Part shown: piece by piece, positions 12,516-24,073 of the stretch
How positions within the stretch are numbered: the first letter of the stretch is position 1
How the letters are laid out: each line of letters starts with the position of its first letter
Assembly: GCA_030248135.1 (NCBI GenBank)
Contig: JASANC010001512.1
Location: 40,697-104,696, forward strand
From: Theristus sp. LFF4_11
Taxonomy: Eukaryota > Nematoda > Chromadorea > Monhysterida > Xyalidae
Reading direction: 5' to 3'
DNA: 64,000 nucleotides
Program-made: the position numbers and the translations under genes
The notes under the pieces: model-generated
What the model was told of the DNA's origin: nothing
What the model saw: the letters and a program-made list of their open reading frames with translations, nothing else
Databases searched by the model: none

Positions 12516-14153
12516 TGATGTTTTCCAATATTGATTTGTATGGATTTTTGATTCTACATATTTGTTCGAGACGGCTGGAAGTAAATTTAGGATTACAACC
12601 AGACTCGAAAACGTCTTAAAATATCAAACACAAGAAAAAAACTTTAAACTTGAACGACCAATCAGCTTGTTCAATTCAGAATGCGCCAATGGGACGGAAT
12701 TTTTGTCATAGAAAAAATGATGCAGAAGTTTTTTTGAAACCGGACAAAAAGCCTGCAGATGTAGAAACTAAGGTGTGATTCATTCAAATCCAAGCAAGAA
12801 AGGAAACCGAACGTAACGAGTTGTTTAACAAGGTAAAATGTTTAAAGGTTGCCCTTGGCCCTTGTTGACGAGCACAAGAAAATATCGTCTAGCTGCATAA
12901 TGATTTTTGAAACTAACTCTCTTTCATATATTGATCAACACCTAGTTATTCCAGTCATTTCCGGTTTGGCAACAGATTCAGTGAAAGCAGGAAGGCACTT
13001 TTGTCACTTTATTGATGCAGGTCTATCACATGTGTTCAAACAAAGCGAGTGTTTTAATAATGAAACCTTGTTTGACTCAAGACTTAACCTCAACCTGAAA
13101 CCTCAACCTCAAATACTGATCGGCTACATTGTATCCTGCACACTAAAATTGACTAAACATGCATGGTCGCAAAAAAATGCGGAACACCTTAAAAAATTTC
13201 ACGCTCAAACTATCGTTCAAAAAGTTGGAGAGTGGTGGAAAAGGCGATTTGTATTGATGTGGCATCACAGGTTACATAACGGCAGCTTATCTGAAGCTGA
13301 CGCTAAGCATTTTGAAATATACACATGCACACAATGCCTGATGAAACGTTGAAACTCATGGCTTTTACAGGGCACACGGTGTCATACCGTATTGGGTCTC
13401 AACACGATCTTGTCCCACTGATGCCTGATTTTCAGGGTGAAGACGAGAAATTATTTTTTTAAAGTATCGAACGATTGGAAATTGCCTGGCCAGCGAACGT
13501 GCCTGGTAATTGCGAATATGTTTGTAGCAGCTGAGATCGTGTCGAGAGTCGTCGCCGCAGAACAAGCGCACACTGTGCGAATTGCATCGTTTTCGATTTT
13601 ACGTTCCGTGAGCTTTATGCGAGTGCTTGAAGTCCATGTTACCATGGCGACAGCAGTGAAACTAAAAACGCTCTCAACAACCCGACGGAGCACCTGTATG
13701 CCTGTTATCACCGTTGTCACTGGTCAAGTCCTCAATTTCGTAATATACCTAGTCGTCGTCAGAAAAAATAAAGAATAAACAAAACGGTTCTTGTTTTTTG
13801 TCGCTTTTTGCATCCTTTACTGAGTCAAATTGTTAGATTGCTTGCCGACCGACCAGACCATGCGAATGCCCTCCTTACTTTTGCCGACTGACAGCGGATT
13901 GCATTGAATTTATGGACTTGTAGATTGGCAGCAGGCGCCAGGGACTTGCTTGCTCCAGTGTGCATGTGCCACCATTCTCAAATACACATGTGTTCACCCC
14001 GCGTGCAAATGGACGATGTGGCTTCCAATGCGCTTGGGAAAACTCATTTCAAAAGAAAGTCGTCGTGAGAATTAGCTCTTGCTTCGACGGGCATTCGCCG
14101 CGACTGCGGCCGGTGTGTCCCAAAAAACGCCTAAAAATTGAGTTCTGTCTGGC
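12516..14153. other. Intergenic, no gene recognised
   Basis: Upstream of IFT54. A 167-codon open frame at 12849-13352 (+) has no ATG near its start, no similarity and no splice context, and is likely chance. The rest is AT-rich unique-looking DNA. Confidence 0.5.
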
Positions 14154-14321
14154 TACAGTCTAACTCAGTAACAATCCAACCAGCTGATTGGTTGGTGATC
14201 GTGACGCACGCATTCTGTGCAGACCAAACGCCGCCTTTCCACAGCAATGTCTACACAGAATGCATGCATCACGTGATCACCAACCAATCAGCTAGTTGGA
14301 TACGTTATAGAATTAGACCGC
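14154..14321. mobile_element. Palindromic MITE, GATTGGTTGGTGATC family (copy 1)
   Basis: Inverted arms CAGCTGATTGGTTGGTGATC and GATCACCAACCAATCAGCT. The ends resemble ACAGTCTAAC / ATTAGACCG. The centre carries a second inverted pair around CATTCTGTGCAGACCAAACG. Related copies are at 36132-36298 and 37263-37416. Confidence 0.75.
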
Positions 14322-15565
14322 AGTATTTTCATAACATTCAACTGCTATGATGTGTCGCAGTTGTATTTGCGTCATACCATTCATGAAAACAAACATGCAT
14401 AATCGGCTTCTACTTTGCGTCGAGGTTTTAATCATAATAATTTTGTTGTTATTAATCTGCTCAGAACGTGTTGCAAAAGCCGAGATCAGCCGCATGCACG
14501 CAGAAAAACAATGCACATTTTTAAATGCACATGTTCGTGCACTTCAGTTCAATTCAGGTTCACTTCAGAAGAAAAAGAAGAAAATAAGACAAAAGCGCAC
14601 GGGTTTGTGCATGTGTAGTGCACGAACATGTGCACGGACATGTGCATCAAGATGCGCATTTTTTATTCTGCATGTGTGTTGCATGCATGTGACATTTGCT
14701 CTGCAAACAGAACTTTCCAAAAAAATTGCATCAATAAATTCAGTTAAATCAATTTTTATGACGTACTACAGAAATTACCCTGACCAAGCAATAGCCATGG
14801 TGATTCCAAAAAATATCGATACAACAGTAAAATCCTAAGCAATCATAAGCAAGTTCGGCAGCATGTGAGAAAGAAAGAATCGCTTTTCTTGAACAAACGT
14901 TGAAAGACAGTGAATATTGAAGTTGTACACTACGGAAAGATTAAAAAAAGAACGAAAAAAGTCAGAGAACGAGAAAGTCGTCAATGCCTAGAAAGGATTT
15001 CGTCGAGGAAAGGAATAAATAAATAGTGGGCGTGATTTCAGAAAAAAATGAAAACTGCACGGAAAGCTTTAAAAACATCATCTCACGGATTACCAGCCAT
15101 AGGAGGTGGTTCACAAAAAAAATCAATAAACTCAAATTCACCGGTTCACAGGCTTCGTCAGAATCGAAAAAAGAGAAAAAACATGAAAATCAAAACAAAG
15201 ATACAGCAGAGCACGCTAAATTTCACCCGCGTGAATTTTCAGAGGCATATTTTTTCAAAAATACGACAGTTTTCTGCTTCTCGAAAAACAATCTTTTATT
15301 ATTGCGTCGTGCTTGTTGCAAGTGCCAACCTCCAACCTTCAGGCGTAACAATTCGGTGCCCATGGTTTTGGTCTGGTCTGAATATGCATTGCACCGTGGA
15401 CTGCATCGAGACCCCACATAACAACTGTGAGCATTTGGTGGGCCGGGCTCACAACACGAAAGCGTTGACATTCGCGCACATGCGAAACGCACCGCAATAA
15501 AAAATTGCTATCGCGAGAATAAACCCCAATCAAATCACTAAACAAACTCGCCGTTCACACGTCCT
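14322..15565. other. Intergenic, no gene recognised
   Basis: Contains a cluster of TGCACATG-like words near 14510-14690 (GCACGAACATGTGCAC and variants), but no reading frame with splice signals that I can support. Confidence 0.5.
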
Positions 15566-18283
15566 CTACGCCCTCAGCCTCCTCAACCTCGACATCCACC
15601 ACGGCAGCAAGTGTCGGTTCGTCTGTGTTCGCTCCCTGTGTCGTCGTATTTCCTCGTCCGTCGGTCCCCACATGTTCGACTGATCGTAATCGGGGTGATA
15701 GCGGGTCATTGCTGTCGTCGCCATTGTCGACGAGCTGCTCATGGTGGTCGTGTACGTTGGCGTCGTGGTCCACGGGCTCGTCGAGGTTGCCCTCGTCGAA
15801 GACTTCGTGCCTGATTCGGCCGTCTCCACTGCGGTCTGGTCGAGATTCAGCGCGATTCGCGGATTCACGCCGGAACGCCGTGGAATGGGAATGGGGATTT
15901 TGCCGAAAAACTGCGCGGCACCGGGCGGCGGCGGCGGTTTCGGCGGTGGAGTGGTGACGGCTGTTTGGGGCGGGGCAGGGGCAGGCGTCGGAAATGGTTG
16001 CACGGTTGAGGACGACCACGAGAGACGCTCGCGGAAACGTTCCCACTGAAACGGTTGGTTGCGAAAGCTGACAACAAGTCAACTATGAAAACAATGAATT
16101 CATAAAGCTGATGTCGGTGAAATGTTCATGCGGCATGATGGACATCGTGCTGCCAAACAATGAATTATAAACTGTGTTAGTGAAATGTTCACTTGGTCAC
16201 TGTTGCTTGCAATCTTCTCCAGCACACTGGCGATGTCCGTCTGCGAGAGGCCGCGCAGGTCGACGCCAGGCACCCCGGCCAGGTAAACGGGAATATCGGC
16301 GATGCGAATCTTGTTCGACCGATGCCACGGAGTCGTGAACTGGGCGGAGTTGCGTGCGCGAACCTGCGATCAGGCGCACAATTTGGAAATAAGAGATGTA
16401 TGTTTTTTGACACTTATTGCCAAGTGTCAAACGTGCTTGATAATTGGCCAAAGTGTCAAAAGTATCGAAAACGGCATGCATTTTATGCAAACTCAACGCT
16501 AGACTCAATAACTGGCCAAAAACAATTTTCGTTCAGAACCGGTTAGCCCTTTTCAATTTCAATCTTGCTTTTCATCAGTCGACCAGACCAACCTGGCACT
16601 GAACATGGAGATCCAGACCGGCTGGGAAACGCAGCTTCTCGCTGTACCCCTGATAGATCCAGTTGACTTTCAACGTGAACAAATCACGGTGCATCGATCG
16701 ATCTCCGGACTCCACCCAACACTGGAGGTCATAGCGGCGGTCTGAATATAGCGAGAGAGACACGATGGCACAAAGATACAAAGTTATAATCGAGTATGAA
16801 TCGCTGGACAGGCGGCCGGACATTTATACGGAGGTGGCGGAACAGTTCTTACCGAATGGCGGGACATTTGTGCTGAAGTACAGTGGCAGCACAGTTCAAC
16901 CGGAATAGTGGAACATTGGTTATTACCGTATTACCCCCATTAAACCCCCCCCCCACCATTAATCCCCCCCACCAATAAACCCCCACCCCCCCGACCAGTT
17001 TCCGAATAATCCCCCCCCCACAAATAATCCCCCATGGGGGATTATTGGAGATCTGTTTGAAACACATACCCAGCGAATTCAGTGGCTGGTTGCAGTGAAA
17101 ATGATGAAATTGTGCTACCAAAGGCCCCAAATGGGTGAGTTAATAGTAATTTCATTACAAAAGGCTGTTATAAAAGGAAATTTCTATGTAGAGTAGAAGT
17201 TTCTGCGACTTTCTTGCCTGCCATGCAATGTATTTTTGCTATTTTTCAACAAACCCCCACCCCTAGAATTTTTTGTAAAATAAACCCCCCCACCAATAAT
17301 CCCCCCCCACCAATAAACCCCCACCCCTAAAAGTCGCTGACGTATTAATCCCCCATGGGGGTTTATTGGGGGTAATACGGTAGGTGGCGGGTCAGTTCTA
17401 ACCGGATGGCGGGTCATTTGTACTAAAGTGGCAGGACAGTTCCACCCGAATAGTGCGGCATTGGCTATTAGGTGGCGGGACAGTTCTACCGGAATGGTGG
17501 GCGACATTGGTGGCCAGGAATACCGAGTGGCCAGAAAGTTGACCTGACTACAAAAGGCATCACAGCGAAACGAGGCCGTTGGTGCTCACCGGACGTGTCC
17601 TCATTGTCATTCCAATAGGCCGGCTCCGACCAGCGCACGCGAAAGTCGTAAATGTCAAACACCTGCGTGTTCATGTACTTCACGTCCATGATCATCTTTG
17701 TGCCGGTCATGCTGGCGCGCACGCGGTGCAACCGGGACGGCGTCGTTGGCCTGCTGGCCGTCTTCTTGCCGCCCCACTTGACAAAAAAATAAATGAAATG
17801 ACTAAAGGTGCATTCATGAAGCTGTATTTAGTGGCCGCGTAGCTATATTTTAACACAGTTATGCGTCAGTAAGTACTGCTGCAAGAATGCCGTTTAACAC
17901 AGGATTAATATTTAGAGAGCAACAACTTTAGTAATGAAAAAAGCTTTCCTGCCACTGACGAAATTAATGAAGCAGTATTTAGTTACACGTGTGGCTGCGT
18001 TAAACCATCACAGCTGTGCGTCACTAAATACTGTCTCATGACTACAGCCGCTTGTTTGCAGTCCTATTTCACAAGGAAAACACTCTCAATTGAACAGGCG
18101 TTGCGTTTTCAGTGTGCTATACGACCAATCAATGGGCGTCAAATTCTACTGCAGACCACCTTGCGTTTGCGTTTGGTTCCCACGATTCCAAAAAGTGTCT
18201 GAACCTGAACGCTTTCTTACCGTCGACCATCGAGGTGCCGATTCCGAAAAGCCACTCAGCCAATTAATCGTGATTAGGGACAT
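15566..18283 (-). CDS. Fibronectin-III-like protein with Pro/Thr-rich tail, uncharacterised
   Basis: Five exons: 18221-18283, 17590-17776, 16593-16741, 16193-16363 and 15566-16045; 349 codons with matching phases. Residues about 30-160 have the layout of one fibronectin type III domain: FRVRWSEPAYW early, YDLQCWVES in the middle, then QVRARNSAQFTTPW near the end, like the YxVRAxN motif of the fold. Next comes IRIADIPVYLAGVPGVDLRG and an alpha-helical stretch. From residue 200 there is a Pro-rich run (PPPKPPPPPG), a Thr/Ser-rich run, and an Arg-rich C-terminus. I see no signal peptide or membrane segment, so the true start may lie upstream. Intron 2 holds a 0.46 kb MITE and intron 1 holds two hairpin MITEs. 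Gene structure is likely real; function is unknown. Confidence 0.7.
16924..17382 (-). mobile_element. C-tract MITE, terminus TACCGTATTACC (copy 1)
   Basis: Ends are TACCGTATTACCCCCATTAA and its inverse GGGGGTAATACGGTA. It carries several runs of 5-9 C, a palindrome AATCCCCCATGGGGGATT, and a shared core near CCCAGCGAATTCAGTGGCTG. Lies in intron 2 of the fibronectin-III gene. Relatives are at 20232, 31384, 51348 and 54715. Confidence 0.85.
17808..17892. mobile_element. Hairpin MITE, GCATTCATGAAG family (copy 1)
   Basis: About 85 bases with inverted ends GTGCATTCATGAAG and AAGAATGCCG. It reads TATTTAGTGGCCGCGTAGC against GCGTCAGTAAGTACTG. In intron 1 of the fibronectin-III gene. Confidence 0.65.
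17952..18052. mobile_element. Hairpin MITE, GCATTCATGAAG family (copy 2, degraded)
   Basis: Same hairpin body: AAGCAGTATTTAGTTACACG against GCGTCACTAAATACTG. In intron 1 of the fibronectin-III gene, 60 bases from copy 1. Confidence 0.55.
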
Positions 18284-20231
18284 CCAAGTGTGAAAAGAAA
18301 ACGGCTGCATTGTTGTTGGCTTTATTCAATTCTCGATAGAACTTGTTTGTTTATTATATCGGTTCGTTGCGACAAACAGAAAGAAAACAGTTTCTAATTC
18401 ATGTAACATCAAATTATTACGTCAACGGAATATTTGTTGCCATTTCAATGCCGGAGTATGCAATGATGTTCGCTGCAGTATACTCCAATTATTATACGCG
18501 TGAATGACCTGAAATGCAGACGAAGAAAAACTGAATTGGTTTCAATTAAATCAATTTTTCAATGTTTTTTGTCAACCTTGACAAGAAAACTTGAAACGAG
18601 TTTAGTTTCCGAGCGTTCAGGCAACAATGTGGCGCGTTTCAACGTTGTTTTCAAATTGCGCATACATAATCGTGTTATAACATCAGTCATACGTACCGTG
18701 AAGTACCAGCGAACAGTCCATAATACGTGGAATTCGATTTCTAACGTAAAAAAGGGTGCGCGCTACTTTGACTTTTTTTCATTTTTGTCAAAGTTAGTCT
18801 TGATCGCATCATCATAACCCAAATGTCCGTGGGCTGAAACAGCAGTGGAGATTCACAGTAGCAGAAACCAAAGCCAATCAACGTGCGCCTAAAGAGTTTG
18901 GATGTGTTCACTGCATTTTTTGTGTCAACAGAAACGATTCATTATCCTGACGATGCAGGTTTCTTCTTCAAGGAAAAAGTGTAATTGCCATGAGTCAAAA
19001 AAGAAAACCGGATTTTTGTTTGTTTGTATGCACATTGTATGCAAAAGTGAGCAGTTTTTTCCGAAAAGGACAGAGTCACAATAGAATCTCATTTTCTGCC
19101 CGTATGTTCGCAAAAATAACAAAACTGAATATCCTTCACGCAATTACTAAACCGAGCAAGCAAAATTATGCTGGCCAGACCGCGATATTTTGGGACAAAA
19201 AAGCAGAAGCAATCAAAGTTACTGATGATAGTAAGCATTCAGAAAAATCACTGAAAAAACTGGTTCATTTTTGGCAAAATTAATTTCCACTTCAAACTAC
19301 GACAATGAAAAAAAAAGTTTTTTTTTTCAGTAATGCAAACAATACCGCACAGAAATGTGGAGCAGAGGAGACCAAGTTGGATGCACAAAAAGTCTTCGCA
19401 ATTTACTTGGTCCAAAAGGGAAAACCGGGCAAACAACTCAATAAAAGTCATCCATCAATAAAACGTAATAAATAATCGGGGTATAAATGGTTATTTCCAA
19501 TGTTTTATTGTTAACAATAATGCTTTCAACCAGACCATTGGAAAACTTGCTCGTGTGGTCAGAAAATTAAAACCACATCACACTAATCATCGCGTTATGA
19601 CGCATTCTCATGACGAAACTTTTATGTCATCAGATGGGAAATTCCGAGCAAAATTGTTCCAGAATTTGTTATTGCATCTGCTTTTAAATTTTCAAATTTC
19701 CGAGTTGCTGAATGGCTACAGTTGTGCTTTGGTTGTTAGTGTTTTATCTTGCTGGTGAATCATTTCTTGTTTTGTTTTGTTTTGTCAGCAACAAAAACAT
19801 GTTTTTCTTCTGCAGACCTTTCAGACTCATCAATAAATCTGGCTTGTTTTTCAGTTGGTTTGTTTGTAATGCTGGAAAACAGGACAGCGTACCGTGAGGC
19901 GCGAGCCAATCAGCATTGTGGCAGATTTTTTACATCGCGTGTTTCTGCAATGGTTTTTTTGGGGCACAACGAATGGCGTATTTTTCATTTTATCATTGCA
20001 CGAAACAGTTTTTTTGACACGCTAATTTATGAAAAGAAAGAAACTCATGCAGACTGAACGGCAATGAGCGTAAATTTTACAGACGACGCAAGCAAAACCA
20101 ATAGAATAAAATGTTCAACAAAAATATTTCATGCGGAAAAAGTGGTGTAAACAGATGATCGGTTTGAATGGAATCAATATTGCAACATGTTTTCATGAAT
20201 ACTCCGCGTACCCATACAGCTTTCGGCGGTA
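18284..20231. other. Intergenic, nothing recognised
   Basis: AT-rich DNA. The longest open frames are about 100 codons without similarity or splice support. Confidence 0.5.
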
Positions 20232-20624
20232 TACCGTATTACCTCTAATAAACCCCCATGGGGGTTTATTTCTTCAGCGACTTCTGGGGATGGGGGTTTA
20301 TTTTTGTGGGGGGGGGGGCTTTATTTTGGGGGGGGTTTATTTGGAAACCATTTTTAGGAGTGGGCAAAATGGCAAAAATACCTTCCATGGCAGGAAGGAA
20401 GTCGCAGAAACTTCTACTCTACATAGAAATTTTCTTTTACAACAGCCTTTTGTAATGAAATTACCATTAACTTATCCATTTGGGGCCTTTGGTAGCACAA
20501 TTTCATCATTTTCACTGCAACCAGCCACTGAATTCGCTGGGTATGTGTTTCAAACAGGTTTCAATAATCCCCCATGGGGGATTATTTTGGGGGGGGGGAT
20601 TATTTGGAAACTTGTCGAGGGGGT

Positions 20625-20666
<42 letters not shown>

Positions 20667-20684
20667 TAATAGAGGTAATACGGT
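20232..20684 (+). mobile_element. C-tract MITE (copy 2), with a 40-base G run
   Basis: Inverted ends TACCGTATTACCTC and GAGGTAATACGGTA. Core shared with copies at 16924 and 31384, in opposite orientation to them. An uninterrupted G run spans about 20625-20664. Confidence 0.85.
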
Positions 20685-20704
20685 ATTCATAAAAAATTAG
20701 GAGT

Positions 20705-20885
20705 TCTGACCGGAGTGAGACCGGCACCGGATCACATGCAGACCGGATTGTGTTGACCGGGTTATACAGACCGTATTGTTTGCAGACCGGATTATAGATG
20801 GACCGGATTACACAGACCAAATTATATGCGGACCGGGTTGTACAGACCGGATTATGCAAATGCGGACCAGACCGGACCGGACATC
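20705..20885. repeat. Degenerate GACCGGATTATA tandem repeat
   Basis: About nine imperfect units of roughly 20 bases built on CAGACCGGATTATA, directly beside the MITE at 20232. Confidence 0.7.
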
Positions 20886-22256
20886 GCAAATGCGCTTTGA
20901 GTGCAGGGGTTCTTCGACACTTTCGCTTTTCACTCGTCATTATTTCTCAGTTCAAGAATTTTTGGGAATTGAAAGGAATCAGATGAACAAAAGACAAAGA
21001 ACAGAACAAAAAGCAAATGTTCTTTTTTAAATTTTCAGAACTGTCGAGATGAGATACACGGTAGTGGATGACCACGCTCTGTAGACCTGATCCAAAAAGG
21101 TTTTCATTGGCATTCTGCTGTCAAAATGACATGCGCAAATCAAAAAATTGAAACAATTTACGGCATAAACCGCTGCGCTATATTTTACGGCAAATCAATT
21201 CTATTTGTATGTAGTAACGCAAAACAAAGATTAAAAGAAAGCCACGTTCAGACATTGCATCTAAAACAGCATCAACAATGCTGCCCCGTGAGCCAAAGCT
21301 CCTGTCTGGAAACAATCGTACGACAAAGGAAACAAAGTTCACGAAGATCTCGCTGCAAATAGAATAACTGAAAAAGTGTCACAGTTTTCGGTTTAGAAAC
21401 AATAGAGAGATGAAACAAGCACTAAACCTGTAATTCTGCATAATGCGCGAGAATATTGAGAAAAAAATCTAAACAATTTGTGGGAAGAGATGGTTCACTA
21501 TAACAATTCCTTGTTCGTGGCCATGGTAATTTTTTTCAAATCATCCAATTACCCTACACACACAATGTCGAACAAAACAATATTCCGATCCGTTCAGATG
21601 CGGCAAAAAATGAAAATTGTGCAGTCTATATTCTCTGCAGTCGACACGACAATCTCAAAACATGTGCAATTTATTGCATCAAAGGTTACAGTATGGCCTC
21701 ATGAGTCGCTGTGGTGGCCGGCCTTAGCCGTGTGCTTCCAAGATTGGTAGCTTCGTTTGAGCCTCTGTTTGCACCGGGCACGAATTTGCGGTTTTGCGGC
21801 TGCCGAGACTGGCATCGGAATTCCGGAGCCAGATTTGGCTTGGGGCTTCTGTTGGGTCTGGGACGACTACGTTCGACCGGGCCTCTTTTTTCAAGCGTTT
21901 GTTAGGGCCCAGGTTTCGGGCCTTTGATGTCAGTGGACCTTACTCCAGCCGTCTGTTGTGGGCAAACTTGTCTTCGAGTCTCTGTTCCAGCCTGGCATGC
22001 ATGTTTGGCTCTGATCGCGGGCCGAGGCCTGTTTTCAGTTTTGTTGAGACCAAAGGTGGCCTTAGGCCCCTGTTCGGACGGAGCGTGGATTCATCTGTGT
22101 TTCCCGAACTTTCTTTAATGCCCTTTTTTCTGGCATACTTTAGATTTTTTTCTGTCGAACTTTGAGATTTCTTTGAATTTTTATTCCAGTGACAATGAAA
22201 ATTTCGACAGATGAAAATGAAATAATTACGCCAACGCTACCGTGAAGATCAGGCAT
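20886..22256. other. Intergenic; includes a GC-richer patch
   Basis: No gene recognised. 21700-22130 is richer in GC than its surroundings and repeats words such as GGCCTCTGTT and GGCCGAGGCCTGTT. A 123-codon frame there has no recognisable similarity. Confidence 0.4.
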
Positions 22257-22521
22257 TACCGTAAAGTCTTGCATATAAGGTTCCTCCCACTTATAAGACC
22301 CCCACCCAAAAGTGGGCGGAGTGTCACACGGCGGGAACCAAAAAAATTCAAAATTTTGACATGGTCGAAAACCTACCCCGTTTATAAGGCCCGGAATTCC
22401 TAATGTTCGCTTTATAAGACCTCCTCCCACTTATAAGGCTGTCACACGAAATTCCACTTTTTTTAGAAATTTTTGATTTTCAAATTTATATAAGGAGACC
22501 TTATATGCAAGACTTTACGGC
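22257..22521 (-). mobile_element. TACCGTAAAGTC MITE (copy 1)
   Basis: 265 bases. Inverted ends TACCGTAAAGTCTTGCATAT and ATATGCAAGACTTTACGG. Contains GACCCCCACCCAAAAGTGGG. Reverse orientation to the copy at 49805-50070; a decayed copy is at 45862-46070. Confidence 0.85.
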
Positions 22522-24073
22522 ATTAGTTGCTGACGTCATGCTGTATTATGTGTTCCATGATGTCACAGCCATCTGACAGGTTGCATTACAGCGTGTGATT
22601 CATGATGCAAAATACAATGTATGCTGTGTGATGGCAGGCGTTAAAAAGAACACCAGTGCAAAATGTTGCTCCGGAAAAATCGCCCACTCAACCAATCAAC
22701 GAGAAGGTATTTTCGAAAAGGAAAGAAAAGAAAAATCAGCAGAGGACAAGTTTTCGCAGTTTCCACAGCAAACAAATGTCATATCAATTGTGCATATCAT
22801 CTGCCCGTTACATTACATATATGTTGTCTTGTGATATAATTTTGTGGCGAATTCCGTGCATATTTTTACAAAAATCACCAAACACTTTAGAATACGCAAC
22901 AAGTGCCGTAACATGGGTGAATGAAGTACGGGTTTTGTTACCGTATCAGGTCTCGACACGATCTCCGTGCAACGATTCGTATTTGTCAAGTGGGGAATAA
23001 TTGAAAAATATGTAGAAAAATTTTTTTTGCGAAGTTTCTGCATTTCTGTTTTTCAACGTGTTTTTGTTGCATTGCATTTGGCAAAGCGTGTCGATTGATA
23101 CCATAACATAACAGTACCCAACTTACCCGACAGTACTTTATGGAGTTTAGTCATTTGACTAAAGTTTTTTTTAACCAAAACTCACTCGTTTCTGACAGCT
23201 GACAGACAGAAGGGCAGAAAATTTGTACAAAGAATGAAGCTAATTAATCATGACACTTTAGAGTGCGTGCGTCCGTGCGAGCAATATATTCGCATTTTTT
23301 CTGATAATAGCGTTTCCATGTGGCAATAAACTGTGGTCTAACTTTGCTTTTCTGCTGATAAGACGCATGAAAGTTTGATAACTTGAAATTCAAAACATGC
23401 GTACACGACCAATACCAAATAAGGGTGCGTACAATTGTAGAAATGATCGAGGAAAACTGCCCAACGCAAAATTTGAAACAACAACAGATGTTGTGCAGTG
23501 GATGGTTACATGGCGCCTGAGACCTCAATTGCCAATGTGCTGAGCTGATAGCTGATTGGCTAGAGTTATCAAATTCAACGTGTCACGCTGAAAAGCGCAT
23601 ACGTGGGGCATTCATGAAGCAGTATTTAGTAAACGCGTAGCCATCTTATAACACAGCTACGCGTCACTAAATACTGCTTCATGAATGCCGCTTGAATAAA
23701 AACGTGCGAAGTGGTGTCCGCCACGATGTCCAGGAACTGTGGCTCAGCAATCGTTTTTTACTTTTAAATAATGAATGCTGAATGGTGGTGAATGTTGCGA
23801 TCAATAACAAATAATGGTGGCCGACCAGTGGACTGCTGAGCCCTCGCGTGTTTGCACAACAATCAGCGGCGAGTAGCGAAACCACCACCATCTCGACGTT
23901 TGTAGATATTTTATTTCCGTGACAGGACACCTCACTTCGGACACTTTCACTTATCATGTGTGATATTGTTTGAAATAACAGGATCAGGTGCAGTATTTCG
24001 CAAAAAGTGATTTGGCCAATTTTAACAATAAAAATCGTTCAGCAAACGAGTAAAATTATTCAGCAAAATTATA
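22522..24073. other. Intergenic, no gene recognised
   Basis: AT-rich; the only structure noted is a hairpin MITE at 23607-23690. Confidence 0.5.
23607..23690. mobile_element. Hairpin MITE, GCATTCATGAAG family (copy 3, best preserved)
   Basis: Near-perfect palindrome: GGCATTCATGAAGCAGTATT opposite AATACTGCTTCATGAATGCC, about 84 bases in all. Confidence 0.8.

Noticed and set aside
12849..13352. 167-codon open frame on the plus strand
   Set aside because: No ATG near the start, no recognisable domain, no splice sites, and simple CCTCAACCT-type repetition inside; probably chance.
15555..16082. 175-codon minus frame overlapping the last exon of the fibronectin-III gene
   Set aside because: Exon phases select the other frame (ending at 15566); this one is a GC-rich shadow.
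21794..22165. 123-codon frame in a GC-richer patch
   Set aside because: Ser/Phe/Leu-rich with repeated nucleotide words; no similarity and no splice sites.
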